Assembly (NCBI GenBank): GCA_010356995.1
Contig: ML996692.1
Coordinates: forward strand, 1,065,933 to 1,129,932
Reading direction: 5' to 3'
Length of the DNA: 64,000 nucleotides
Origin: Trichodelitschia bisporula
Lineage: Eukaryota; Ascomycota; Dothideomycetes; Phaeotrichales; Phaeotrichaceae
In this document: piece after piece, positions 14,921-26,500 of the stretch
Numbering within the stretch: the stretch's first letter is position 1
Layout: each line of letters starts with the position of its first letter
Program-made: the position numbers and the translations under genes
The notes under the pieces: generated by a model
Databases searched by the model: none
What the model saw: only the letters and a program-made list of their open reading frames with translations
Told to the model about the DNA's origin: nothing

Positions 14921-15725
14921 GGAGCAGGAGACTCCTTCAGCGCTGTTTACGGCCGCAAGATATGAACGGTTTATCTGGCAGCGGGTATCTGAAGTTCGAA
15001 GACCGCTAATTGCTATTTCTTCTGCGCAGTGGCGGTACTTTGCGAGTATTATAACATGGCAGTGGCTTCGTATACTGACGGCATAGGTTGCTCTGTACGG
15101 AGATTGCGCGGGTTTGGAGATGGGTTACGAAAGCTGAATGTCCTCATGCCCGTTATGACCTAGCATTAGGTATCGAGATATAATGCCACAACACAAGTTC
15201 GGATGCTGTGCGGTGGGTCTATTGAACCAAGTGGTCGGGCTTCGGCCTGCCTCTAATCTGGGGAGTAAACATACTGTTGCGTTACTGATCACAGTTGATC
15301 CGATATTTAGCCTGCCAGAACGCGTGAAGCCGACCTCGCTTCCTGGATACATCCTGTACGCCAAGTATTCGGCCCCCCCGGCGTACGCGGGTAGCTAGCA
15401 ACACACCCAGTTTCCACCTGTGAGGAGGCGATAACCCACGCCTATGAGCTTCCTACTCCGGTAGGATCGTCAATTAGCTCAAGATAATAGCTCCTTCTCG
15501 ACGTCCTTATCCTGACCGGTGCTAGCATGCGATTGCGTTCTGCATGCAGAATGTTGCATTAGGCAACAACAATGGATATCATGGATGGATATCATGGATG
15601 GATATCCCATAAATTGTGCAAAGAAGAGCGCTCCTCCGGCCCCGAAATTCCATTCCTGGATCTCTCATCTGTGGGGAAGTTTTTCTGACTGACATCGCAT
15701 CTTTGCGACACCTTGGACAACCGCA
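14921..15725. other. Intergenic upstream of the ABCC gene
   Basis: About 800 bp without a recognised gene. The only structure seen is a short tandem repeat at 15572-15608. Confidence 0.55.
15572..15608. repeat. 13-bp tandem repeat (ATGGATATCATGG type)
   Basis: Nearly three head-to-tail copies of a 13-bp unit containing the palindrome GATATC, 118 bp before the ABCC start codon. It may be a replication-slippage product; no regulatory role can be shown. Confidence 0.8.
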
Positions 15726-18700
15726 ATGGTTCTCATCTGTCCCTTCGATACCACGTTCGGTCCTGCGGTGGGATCGTGTTGTGGTGGCTTTGACTTTACC
15801 TTGATATTTGAGGAGAGCATCTTGGGATTAGGCCCACAAGCTCTTTTGCTGATTCTTGCTCCAATTCGCGTGTTGACCCTTCGCAGACGGAGGAGAAAAC
15901 TGATTGAAAGTTCTCATCTTGGGTTTCTGAAGGCCTTCATATCCCTGGTGTACCTTTTGTCCAATGTCCTCCTTTTGGTACTATGGAGCCGACTCGCAGG
16001 CTTCAAAACCTCCGTGTCTCTGGCTTCCGAGACGATGGAATTGATGGCATCCATGGCTATTATGACCCTGTCCCGGCTGGAGCATACTAGAGCCGCCAGA
16101 CCTAGCCACCTGCTGCAGTTCTTCCTCGTGCTGCTCCTTTGCGATGCAGTTCGGCTGCGGACTCTGTTCTTGATGCATTTCTCTACCGGACTCGTCGTTT
16201 CGGCTTCGCTGCACACGTTCCTTACTGCTTTCATGCTCCTGCTTGAGTCGCTGGAAAAGAAATCACTTATGCCTGTGGATCCCAATGCGCGGACCTCGCC
16301 GGAGCAGACAATCGGACTGTTCAGTTAGAAGTTCTTTCTACACCTAAATGGTATCTTCTCTGCAGGTGAGCATCACAGGCCGAATCAACGAGTGCATGAT
16401 GACTGACTTCGGTGGTAGGCTACAAGAAGGTGTTAAAGCCGCAGGACCCCCACAACATAGACAAGGAGCTGTCGTCCGTTGAACTCCGCTTGGAGTTTGA
16501 ACGGGCATGGACATGATACCCCGACAAATCGTCCAAGTGGGCCATCTATCGCGTCATCTTCCAGGTCATGAAGGTGGATATCCTGGTCCCCATCATTCCT
16601 AAGCTCGTCTATTCAGCCACAAATCTTGCTCAGCCATTTCTCATCGGGGCGATGGTGAAGTTCATTGAGCGCACCCACAGTGATCCCTCGGTCAGTCCCA
16701 ATCAGGGTTATGGACTCATCGGCGCCTTCGCTCTTAACTACGGCTGTATGGCCGTTTTCAACGGCTGGTATCGGCAGAGCCTCTCCCGATTCTCCACCAA
16801 GCTCCGGAGTGTCCTGGTCGCTCTCATATATCAGCGGACTATCCGGATTCATTCCAAGGATGCCGACCTCGGGTCCGCGACCGTTTTGATGAATGCGGAC
16901 ATCGAAAAAGTCATGCAAGGCACCACTCTACTCCATGAATTCTGGATCTTGCTCATCAATACCGCCATTGCTCTGTACATCTTGTACACTCAGCTCGGGA
17001 TACCGTTTGTGGCGCCGTTGATGGTCTCGGTTTCCTCCATTGTCGCATGCTCCTATATTGGGAAGCAGATAAAGCCTCGACAGGCTGCGTGGGCGGCGGC
17101 AATGGAGAAGAGAGTCGTGGCAATATCCTATGCCGTGGAGGATATCAAGGGAATTAGACTACTCGGGCTCAGTGCGACGGTTCGAGAGGCGTTGAATCAA
17201 ATGAGGGCACTAGAGATTCTTGCGAGGAAGTGAGTTCATCAACCCCCGAGCAGATATCGTTGACCAACATTCTACAGGCGCCAATTTGATATCCAGATAA
17301 TTTTGCTATGGATTTGTATGTTTGATTCCCCGATCCACCTAATCACAGCCCGACCCTCGAGGTGAGCTAACATGATGTACGATTAGCAAATTCGACCTCT
17401 CAACTAGCCGCCCTCTTCACCTACCCGATTTTTGTCGGCATAACCCTAGTCAGTAACACGCGACATTTGAGCTTGCCTCTTCTCTTCTCCTCGCTCTCAG
17501 CGACAAAGCTAGTTACAGGACCTCTCATGCCAGCCTTGCAAATGATTATCGCCTTTGCCAACGCCATGTCCTCCATCGAGCGCATCCAGACCTACCTCCT
17601 CAAAGACTCCGCGGGCCACGAACTAGCGCCAGAAGTCGACGACACCAGTTTCAGAGACTCTCCCAGCGCTACAGAACTAAGAGAACTCCAAGCTCCGCAC
17701 AGAAAAGGCACCACAGTAGCGCACTATTCCAACGCCAGCTTCGGCCTCGAGCCAAGCTCACCCATCCTCCACGGCCTCAACTTCACCATCCGCCCCGGCA
17801 CCCTGACCATGATCGTCGGCAAAATCGGCTCCGGCAAATCGCTCCTTCTGCGCTCCCTCGTCGGCGAGATGTGGCTCACGTCCGGCGTCGCCACCTTCCC
17901 ATCCGCGGGTGTCGGGTTCTGCGCGCAGACGCCGTGGCTGCGCAACACCAGTGTCCGCGAAAATATCCTCGGGGAGGACGAATTTGACGATGAGTGGTAC
18001 GGCGCCGTGACACGCGCTTGCATGCTGGGCAAAGATTTTGAGGAGCTGCCTAAGGGCGATGAGACGCTGATTGGATCGAAGGGGATTTCCCTGAGTGGCG
18101 GGCAAAAGGGGCGGATTGCCCTTGCCAGGGCGGTGTACGCGAGGAAGCCGACGCTCGTGGTGGATGATGTGCTCAGTGGATTAGATAATACGACTGAGAC
18201 GCATGTGTGGAGGTGTGTCTTTGGGAACGACGGCCTGCTTAGGAAGGCGGTGACGACGGTTGTGCTGGCGACACATGCGGGCCATTGGGCGAGGGAGGCG
18301 GATGAGGTAGTTGTTATGGATGGATTGACGGTGGTTCAGTCGGGCCCTTACGACAGCATTGCGTCGATGGAAGAGTTCTGTATCCGGGAAGCGACAAGCA
18401 TACGGAAGTGGAGGCGGAAGATGACAAGTCGCCAGCGGCATCAACTGCGAAGAGGTCGGAAGAGTCAGCCGATGACGAGGCAGAAGATGACACGAGGCGT
18501 TCAGGGGATGCACGTTCACTTACGTTCTGGCTCTCTAGCGTTGGCTGGACGCATGTTGCGGTCAATATCCTTTTGGTGCTTCTTGCAAATGGCCTGACGA
18601 CTTTTCAATGTGAGTCGATGCCTTTTTCAGAACTTGGTTTCATCCGGCTAACATTTGTTAGATATCTGGCTCAAGCATTGGGCCGAGTCGGTTGGACGCG

Positions 18701-20493
18701 CAGCCATCATTTGTAATATGGTAGCCTTCATCGCCATCACTATTATCAATCTCATTGCCATACACCTTTGGTTCTTGTAAGATTCCATCTACTTGCCATG
18801 CTGTAGACTGACCTCTAGGCAATTCGGGTACATGTTCATGCTACGCGGTGGCGCGTCACTCCACGGAAGGCAGCTGAATGCCCTGATGAAGTACGAATGC
18901 CGCCCCTTCATCATCGCTTACATGACACTGACATCTCCGCAGAGCGAGCTTCTCTTTCTTCGTAGCCACGGATATCGGGAGCATCAACAATCGATTCTCG
19001 AGCGACATCACTCTCGTGGACATCATGTTGAACTCTGGGTGGATCAATACCAGCTGCGGTAAGTACGAACTATCGCTGCCCCTTACCGTAGCGAGATTTT
19101 GACTGACCTTCTCCCAGAACTGTACCTAGCCCTTGCGGGAACCGGCCTCATCGTCGCCGCAGCCCCTATCGTTGCTGCCCTTGTCACCTTCATGCTTGCT
19201 GCATGCTGGGCCATAGAGCACGTCTACCTGCGCACCTCGCGGCAATGCGGTTGATGGACATCGAATCCAAAGCACCGCTCTGCACGCACTTCCTCGAGAC
19301 CCTGTCCGGGATAATGACCATTCGTGCCTTCGGCTGGACCTCGCGCTACACGCAACAGAATGCCGCCCTCCTCGATGCCTCACAAGTCCCCTTCTACCTC
19401 CTCTCCGCAATCCAGAACTGGCTCCTCTTCGTGCTCGAACTCCTCGTAGCGGGGCTCATCATCGCAATGGTCGGTCTCTCTGTCGGTTTTCGCCACTCCT
19501 CCAGCCCAGGTTACCCCAGCCTCGCACTCGACGGTGCCGTGGACCTCAGTTGGAGTATCACGTACGTCGTCATCAGCTGGACGCAGCTGGAGACCTGTCT
19601 GAGTGCTGTATCACGCATCCGGCGTTTCGTACGCACGACGCCCACGGAGGAGGACGAAGGCCGCGCCGCGATTGCCCTGGGTCCGGATCCATGGCCCAAG
19701 CCGGGTACAGTGTGCTTCACCGATTTCTCAGCGGCGTACACTCCAGATGGAGATGCGGTCCTGCGGAGCGTGAGCCTGGATATCAAAGCTGGAGAGAAGG
19801 TGGGTATTTGCGGCCGGACGGGGAGTGAAAAGTCCTCGCTAGTCGCGACGCTGTTCGGCTTGTTGTACCCGCTGAGCGGAGAGTTGAGCGTGCATGGCCG
19901 GCTGGCGGAGGGGGTGCCGAAGGAAGCGCTGCGACAATCCATTGTGGCCGTGCCTCAGGAGCCGTTTTTTTTGCGGGATCGGAGTGTGAGGGCCAATCTG
20001 ACGCCGAGGGATGGTAGTGACGGTGCTGAGAAGCTGAAGGAAGCGCTGGAGGAGGTGGGATTGTGGGCGAGGCTGAAGGAGATGGCGGGCCAGGACGACC
20101 CGCTGGAGCTGCCGATGGCCGAGGTCGAGGGGAAGCTGAGTCAGGGGGAGAAGCAGCTGGTTTGCTTTGCGAGAGCGATGGTCACGGAGGGTAGTATTGT
20201 TGTTTTGGATGAGGCGACGAGCAGGTATGTGGACATGCTACTTCAGTATCGATGGGTGATGCTAATACACCCGCAGCGTGGACGCCGCCACAGAAGCCCT
20301 TATGCAAAAGCTCCTCCGCAAAGCATTCGTGGATAGGACCGTCATTGCGATTGCGCATCGCATGAACAAGATTCTCGATTTCGACCGTGTGGTCGTTATG
20401 AAGGAGGGCCGGGTTGCTGAGGTTGGCCCGCCGACGAAGTTGCTCGAGACTGAGGGAGGTCTGTTCCGTGAGTTAGTTGGGACGAAGGAATGA
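15726..20493 (+). pseudogene. Decayed ABCC (MRP-type) full-size ABC transporter
   Basis: Layout of a fungal ABCC exporter: TMD0 (CCGGFDFTLIFEES near the start), TMD1 at 16.5-17.5 kb, NBD1 with Walker A GKIGSGKS, signature LSGGQ and Walker B LVVDD, then TMD2 and NBD2. The frame is broken several times. There is a TAG at 16326-16328 inside conserved sequence before GYKK and a TGA at 16514-16516 after ERAW. One frame change lies between about 18365 and 18400 in the NBD1-TMD2 linker. A single missing base at about 19247 follows YLRTSRQ. In NBD2 the Walker A reads GRTGSEKS, with Glu (19827-19829) in place of an invariant Gly. Everything else is readable with ordinary short introns, so decay looks recent. 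ABCC proteins export conjugates or toxic compounds across plasma or vacuolar membranes; this copy probably makes no full product. A sequencing error could explain one lesion but hardly all. Confidence 0.82.
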
Positions 20494-21439
20494 GGTATGA
20501 GGGATGCGGTATGATGTAATGAGGCTTTTGCAACGGATATGGCGAGAAATCTAGTTCATCAGGGAGATAATGATCATGTGTATGGGGTGTAACTTGCGCT
20601 GGACGGTGCCTTCCTCATGTCGTTGCTGAGTGACGTAGCCTCGACGCAACCTAGGAGCACTTTGCTTTGACTTCATCGTCTCTAAATTTCAACATCGTGT
20701 CTTTCATACATCCCATCATCACTTGAAGCTTTATCCTTCTGCATTCGGCTTGAAAAGAAATCCATTATCGTAGCTTTTGCGTTCGTAAGTCTATATTTCC
20801 TAAAGCTTAAGCACTAACGGGCCCTCAAACAGTTACGCATGCTCGCAAGCGCCTCTCGAATGCATCCCGGAGAACTGCCTCGCTTTTGAAACGGCATACG
20901 GCGCCTATGCATTAGAACTGTATGCGCCAACAACACTCCTCACCGCGCAACAAGAAGGGTATCATAGCCGCCCAAAGACCCAGAAATGACCAAGAAATAC
21001 AACTAAAGGAACCACCACACAGCCGCTCTCGTCCATGGATACGCTGAAAACGCCTCAAAATGGGTACCGTGCAGACACGAATATGCTTGCTGTGGCCGGC
21101 TGATTCTTAGGTGGGGAGGGTAGGGGAGCCGTCGAAAGAATAGGGAAATGCCACACCACGCCTCGCTCGCGCGAGAAAAGCCTCCGGAATCTTCTGGACG
21201 GGATGGCCGTCTCTGAGACAGGTAGCTCGAGTAACGCTTGTAAGAAACGAAAACGCCGCCCAGCCGTCGATTTAAGTCCATCAACGGTGGCTAAAGACTG
21301 GACTTCCACCGTCGTATTTCCTTCGCCGACACGCCAAACTCGACCAGAAGGCTGAAACGAGAAACCCACCCAGAACCTATCGTCGCTTTCCCAACCCCAA
21401 AAAGGTGAACACGGGCAGATCGAGCTGTCTTTCAAGCTC
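20494..21439. other. Intergenic, tail-to-tail
   Basis: 946 bp between the ABCC stop and the 3' end of the pseudokinase gene. Nothing recognised; several overlapping short frames only. Confidence 0.55.
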
Positions 21440-23578
21440 CTATTCCTGCCACATGGCAGCCGCCTGCGCACGGTAGTCCTGATTGCGGTAGTACCCTTGC
21501 AACGAACTCAGGTCGCTCCACACCGAACTCTGAGTCTCGCGGGCCTGGCTCGCGAACTCCGCGCTCTTGCGCCGGGCAACCGCATGGCGCTGCTCATTGA
21601 GGTACTTGGCGATACGCTTCATGCTAGGCCGCTGCGCCTGGTCCGGATTCATCATCGCCTTGGTGACCTCCAGGATGCGCTTGCTGCCGGAAACCAGGCG
21701 CTCCCGACGCTGGGCTGATGTCGACACCTTGACTGCCTTTAAGCGCTCAATGTAGTCGAATACTCGCACCATGTTGGCGTGGAAACTCGCGTCGTGTGAT
21801 ACCGCCGACCGATACTCGCGCAGTTCGCTCACACTGCGTCCCTTGGCTACAGTGATCATCTCCAGGAAACAGGCTCCGAGCGAGAACACGTCCGCTGGCG
21901 GCTTGATGTCGCGCCGCGTGACAACCTCCGGGGCGGCATAGACATAGCTCGGCTCGGCAGAGTAAGCTGCGTAAAGCTGAGCATAGGAGCTGCGTGCCGG
22001 GGGCGAAACGCCAAAAACAGAGAAGTAAACCCGATCGTTGGAACTGTCGATCAGAATCTTCTGCGGCCGGATGTTCCTGTGCTCCACGTTTTTGGAGTGC
22101 AGGTACGCCAGCGCGCCGGACAGATCGTGAACCCATCCGAGCAGCACTTCCGACTGACTGAAGCCGGAAATGGTCTCCAGGTAATCCTCGAGGTTAGAGT
22201 GCGCCCACTCCGTCACAAACCCCACGACCTGGCCCTGCGCATAGGACGACACAATCTTCGCAACGTGCGCGTGGTCGAGTTTGTTGTAGGAGCGTATCAG
22301 GCCGAGAATGGCCTCCTTGTCCTGCGGCCGGTTGACATTAACCTCCAGCCGCTTGCGCACGTACACCTTCCCGTCCGAGCTGTCCCGGTAGCGAACCTTG
22401 GAAAGCGTCTTTGTGGGAGAAGTTTGTGGGCACAGATAGCCGAACTCCTTGAGCGGCACCGTATTCTGAGTCTGAAACTCGACATGCTGACCGTTGCGGG
22501 GAAGCTGGCGCATAGCAACCTGCCATTGCAGCTCGACGACGCGGGCGGGATTCGTAGCGATACCGCGCAAATCAACCTCCTCATACGGCAACATGCTGTC
22601 CCTGAGCTGGTAGAAATGGGCTTTACGCCACGCGGCGAGATCATCGCACATCCACAGCAGCAGCGCCGTCTTCGGGTGCTGGATGGCCCACTGGTACACC
22701 ATGTTTGCGTTCGGCCCTTTCCATCCGAACCGCGTGAAGATCTTCGGCATCAACTTCATCACCCGTGCATGCAGTTCGGCCGTGATTGGCTGCACCGGCA
22801 ACTTGTCCTCATCACTTTCGCGCTCGCGCTCGCGTTCCCGCTGCTGCTCCCGTTCACGCTCCCTATCTCGTGACGAGCTGTACAATACCGAGGCCGAAAC
22901 CTGGTGAGCGACGGGGGCGGGGGTCGGGGCCGGAGCGGGGGTAGGTGCCGAGGGCGGCACAGCATGGCCAAAGATGACGGAGGGCGTGGAGCGGATGGAA
23001 TTGAACTGCAGCTGGGCCGAGTCCGGGTCCATGAAGACGGGGCGGAGAGGCTGCGGAGCGATTGGGGTGGAAGAGCGGCTGCTGGACTCGGGACTGTGGG
23101 AGTCGGGACTGCTGCGGGGAGAGATTGGCGGGCTAGGGCGGTTGATCGCACTGGCCCAGGGGTTTGTAGGCGTGGTTCGGCCATTGAAGCTGGGAAGCGT
23201 AAAGGTTATGGGAGGTGAGACGGGTTTGGGAGTAGGCGTGCGGGTGCCGGAGGAGAAGGCGGGCGGGGAGGCGGTTGGTGTAAGGACGCCGCTGGCGGCG
23301 GAGGAGGAGGACGAGGATGAGGCACTGGGCGAGGAGGGCGACTTCATCCACGGCCAAGGACTTTGATCGTGGAGATCAGCCATCGACATGTGGTGCACGA
23401 GGTACGGGTGTTTTGGCGGTGAGTTGCCGGTGCGGGCTGCGGTCGGCCAGCGCCATTGTGAGGACGTCTGCATATTTTGGCGGTGGTCCATGCCAGAAAG
23501 AAGGTTGGAGTACAGCTTCTTCTTGACTTTGGGACTCGATGAGGAAAGAGGAGGTGGTGAGGGTAAAAAGTGTCTCAA
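21440..23578 (-). CDS. Protein kinase-like protein lacking catalytic residues (pseudokinase)
   Basis: Single open frame of 712 codons from 23578; a second ATG at residue 30 (23491) is an equally possible start. Residues 1-250 are Ser/Pro-rich and disordered, ending in an Arg/Glu run (about 237-255). Residues 260-370 form a conserved-looking helical region. A kinase-like domain spans about 390-660. The VAIK-type Lys is present (YVRKR, Lys409) and APE is at 549-551, but the catalytic loop reads HRNIRPQK (500-507), so Asp becomes Asn and the metal-binding Asn becomes Lys. The DFG site reads VFG (521-523). There is no Gly-rich loop. In the kinase family these losses abolish phosphotransfer, so I infer a scaffold or allosteric role. 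I do not recognise a named orthologue. Clean frame and strong domain composition argue for a living gene. Confidence 0.85.
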   Translation of the reverse strand: MRHFLPSPPPLSSSSPKVKKKLYSNLLSGMDHRQNMQTSSQWRWPTAARTGNSPPKHPYLVHHMSMADLHDQSPWPWMKSPSSPSASSSSSSSAASGVLTPTASPPAFSSGTRTPTPKPVSPPITFTLPSFNGRTTPTNPWASAINRPSPPISPRSSPDSHSPESSSRSSTPIAPQPLRPVFMDPDSAQLQFNSIRSTPSVIFGHAVPPSAPTPAPAPTPAPVAHQVSASVLYSSSRDREREREQQRERERERESDEDKLPVQPITAELHARVMKLMPKIFTRFGWKGPNANMVYQWAIQHPKTALLLWMCDDLAAWRKAHFYQLRDSMLPYEEVDLRGIATNPARVVELQWQVAMRQLPRNGQHVEFQTQNTVPLKEFGYLCPQTSPTKTLSKVRYRDSSDGKVYVRKRLEVNVNRPQDKEAILGLIRSYNKLDHAHVAKIVSSYAQGQVVGFVTEWAHSNLEDYLETISGFSQSEVLLGWVHDLSGALAYLHSKNVEHRNIRPQKILIDSSNDRVYFSVFGVSPPARSSYAQLYAAYSAEPSYVYAAPEVVTRRDIKPPADVFSLGACFLEMITVAKGRSVSELREYRSAVSHDASFHANMVRVFDYIERLKAVKVSTSAQRRERLVSGSKRILEVTKAMMNPDQAQRPSMKRIAKYLNEQRHAVARRKSAEFASQARETQSSVWSDLSSLQGYYRNQDYRAQAAAMWQE

Positions 23579-26500
23579 ACGGAATAGGAAAAAAGAGGTC
23601 GAAGTAACCGGGGATTCAAGACGTCTTTTGGGAGGCTGACATCCCCCCGCGGCTTGTGGCGACCTACAGCGTAGGAGACGACAGAAAGGGTAACAGATCT
23701 GAAAGGGGAGCTGGCGTACAAAAAGAGAACTGGGATCGCCAGCAAGGCTTCAAGAGACTAGGATCAAGAGGCGGGGGAGGGGGGAGGGGGGAGGGGGGGG
23801 GGAGGGGCTTCAACAGCAAAGAGGAGAGCAACCGAGAAATATTGACAGCTGTTGGGAGTTGAGCCGGGGCGGGAGGGGTGACAGCAAGTCGATGTGTGAC
23901 GACTCTGGCGGGCAACAAAAATCCTGGAGCACAGCGGAAGGGCGGGCAGAGCTGTCGAAAGACCAAAGGAAAACGGAACGTCGCAGACGAGTTAGTTGCG
24001 CGGGGCCTCTGCGTCCTTTGCGCCTCTGATGCGTTGGCACCCAACGTGCATGGCGCGCCCCGTTCAAAGCTGCTGGTGAGGAGCGCTTTTGCCTATCAGC
24101 AATAGGCCAGTTCTGCACCCGCGAGTACATTGTCAAGGGGAGCTGACGAGTGCGAGAGTTTCGCCGTCAGGGCCGAGGGGACTAAGGCGATGCAGGGCCA
24201 TGTGTCTCCAGCGTACTCGACTGAGACGGTCTCTTTTGCCGGCCGGGGCTTGCCTCAGCACTGGAAGTCCTGCGAAGTAGTATGCGATTATGTGAGGAGC
24301 AGCGGGTACTACAGGAGAACACAAATGCGCGGGTCATGATTCAATGAGGTAAGAGATGGACTGGCCGTCGGCGCCTAGCCGTCTCGAATATATTGCAACC
24401 CAAGGACGAAAGGGGGACAACGAAGACGGGTACTTAGGAATTGAGATGCAAGAAGAGGAGATGCGAGGGAGGGATCAAGAGCATTGATGCCAGCAAAATG
24501 AGAATGGACATGGCAATCCCCGCCGGGTATCTCCAAAAGTTCCCCACGATTTTGTGCGACATCGGCTCCCAAACCCCGGCTTTATTTAACCTTGCGTTCG
24601 GCCCGCGCCGAAAGGCTAGGCGACGGTTTGTGGAAGAGATGGTGGTGGCTTTTGACCCCGAACCATGGGAGCCGCCAAACTGTAGTCAGGCTGCCCATGG
24701 CCAGTCGTCGAGACTCGCGCCATGACTCCGCTAGCGACCACAAACTACCGTAGCACTGTCCACAGCGATCCAACACGTGTGGTCAGGTCGTCCCGAGGGA
24801 CAAACGACGCCAACGGGGACTGGACTCCCGTTCCAGGTTGCTACGAATTACGGTACTATGGTACGGATTCCAGGGAGAAAGCAGCCTCTTACTCGCCCAT
24901 CTATGACTGGAAGCCCTTACCTTACCTCTCCAACTCGACGCTGAACCGCATCTGCACATCTCCCGTTCGGGTACATGTGGTACATACTCGTTTGGCCCAC
25001 GACAGCCGATGATAGCCACGGGGTACCATCCATTCGTATCTCCTTATCGTCCCCCGGCGGGACACGCAACATCCCCTTATCAAAACGCAGCCCAACCCAG
25101 CGGGTCACGGCTCCGTGCCCCCCTTTCCCGAAGCACACATCATCCTCCGCAAGCGCCGCCCGCGTCATCGCACGCGCCCTCAGCCTCGTGGCCGGGCCAA
25201 CCCGCACAGCATTGTGGCCTTCGCGCTGGCCCCGCGCCCGTCCAGCTGTTCACGCCGCCCCGGGCTCGGGCAGTGCCACAGCAAAACCTCCGAGCCCGAT
25301 CGTGGCTGCGGTTCTGCGCGGCTACACTGCCTCTGCGTCGACGGGAGAGTGCCAGGGCGGATGTGGATGCCGCGGGCGCCATGTCACGAGCGATATGAGC
25401 CCGCGAGAACAGGTGCTGCTTGGCGGGGCGCTGGTGCGGGGTCCGATGACTCTGTGGTCGCGAACGCTGGCGAGGGCGCTCGTTGCGGGGAACGGGCGAC
25501 GCGGAAACGAGTGACGGGCGGTTCACTCCCCGCAAAAGCTCTTGCGCCCTACGAACTTGCGCCCTCGGAAGCCGAGTTGAGCGTGAATCAGAGGCCTCGC
25601 GGAGAGCTGGCACCAGTTGGTGGTCTACTGATTGGGATTAGCTCAGTTGTGTTGATCGCTTCGAGGTTCGAGATGAGACGCCTTTCTTTAGATGCGTACT
25701 CATCGATGGTCTTGACATCGAGAGAGAGCATTGCTCTAAATACAGGCGTTTCATCTCGAACATCGAAGAAATCAAGACAACCGCGCCAATCCGGATCAGT
25801 AGACCTCATCTGACGTGTCGGGCTTCTGCTTCTTTGAAGATGGCTCGTTTTGAGCGCCTTTGTTTCTGGAGCCCTTCGACTCCTTGTCTCTTGGTTCGCG
25901 CTTGCGCTCCATGTACTCGTCTCGTTTCTCCGCGGCTTGGGAACCGACTACCATGACTTCAGAGCCTCGTACCTGTGTGGTAAGATTATCATCCCGCAAG
26001 AGTTCCAAGTGGCAGTCACTCTGACCGATGCCATCACCGCAGCCCTCAATAAGAAGCGACGCAAGCGTGCGGACAATGCTTCCACAAAGCACCTTGAGAA
26101 GAGAATGAACGTGGGGGGAGGCTGGGGCGTAATCATGGCCGTGAACGCTGTCGCGCTCGTCAGTGTGTGGGTGGCAAAGGGGATTTTCTGGAAACGAGGG
26201 CAATTGCCCAGTTTGGTGGGGGAAGTGGGTCCAGCGGAAAGGCCTTTTGCCTGGGGGGCATGAGGGCCAATGAGGGCCTCTCGCATACTAAAAGGCGATG
26301 TCAAGGTGGTTTCGGGGGGGGGTTGAGGCTGATGATTCGGCGAGGTGAGAGGGTGTTGGGTGCGGAGCGTGGCAGGTTGGCATTCGCTCCCCGGAGGTCG
26401 CGCGATCCGTCGTGGGCTACATAACGTCAGTTTTGCGAGCGGCTTCGGTCTCCCAAGCTGCATGACCATGACCGCTTTTACGAGGGCTTCAGGAGCTGGA

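Noticed and set aside
16326-16516. Explaining the two ABCC stops by introns
   Set aside because: Both stops lie inside conserved coding sequence, and no donor-acceptor pair of normal size removes them while keeping the frame.
15726-20493. ABC transporter as part of a secondary-metabolite gene cluster
   Set aside because: No polyketide synthase, peptide synthetase, terpene cyclase or tailoring enzyme gene is seen nearby.
22079-22873. 264-codon + frame
   Set aside because: Antisense shadow of the pseudokinase-like gene; no independent features.
25588-26263. Overlapping protein-like frames on both strands
   Set aside because: No known domain, frames overlap, and no convincing splice links them; left as unassigned.
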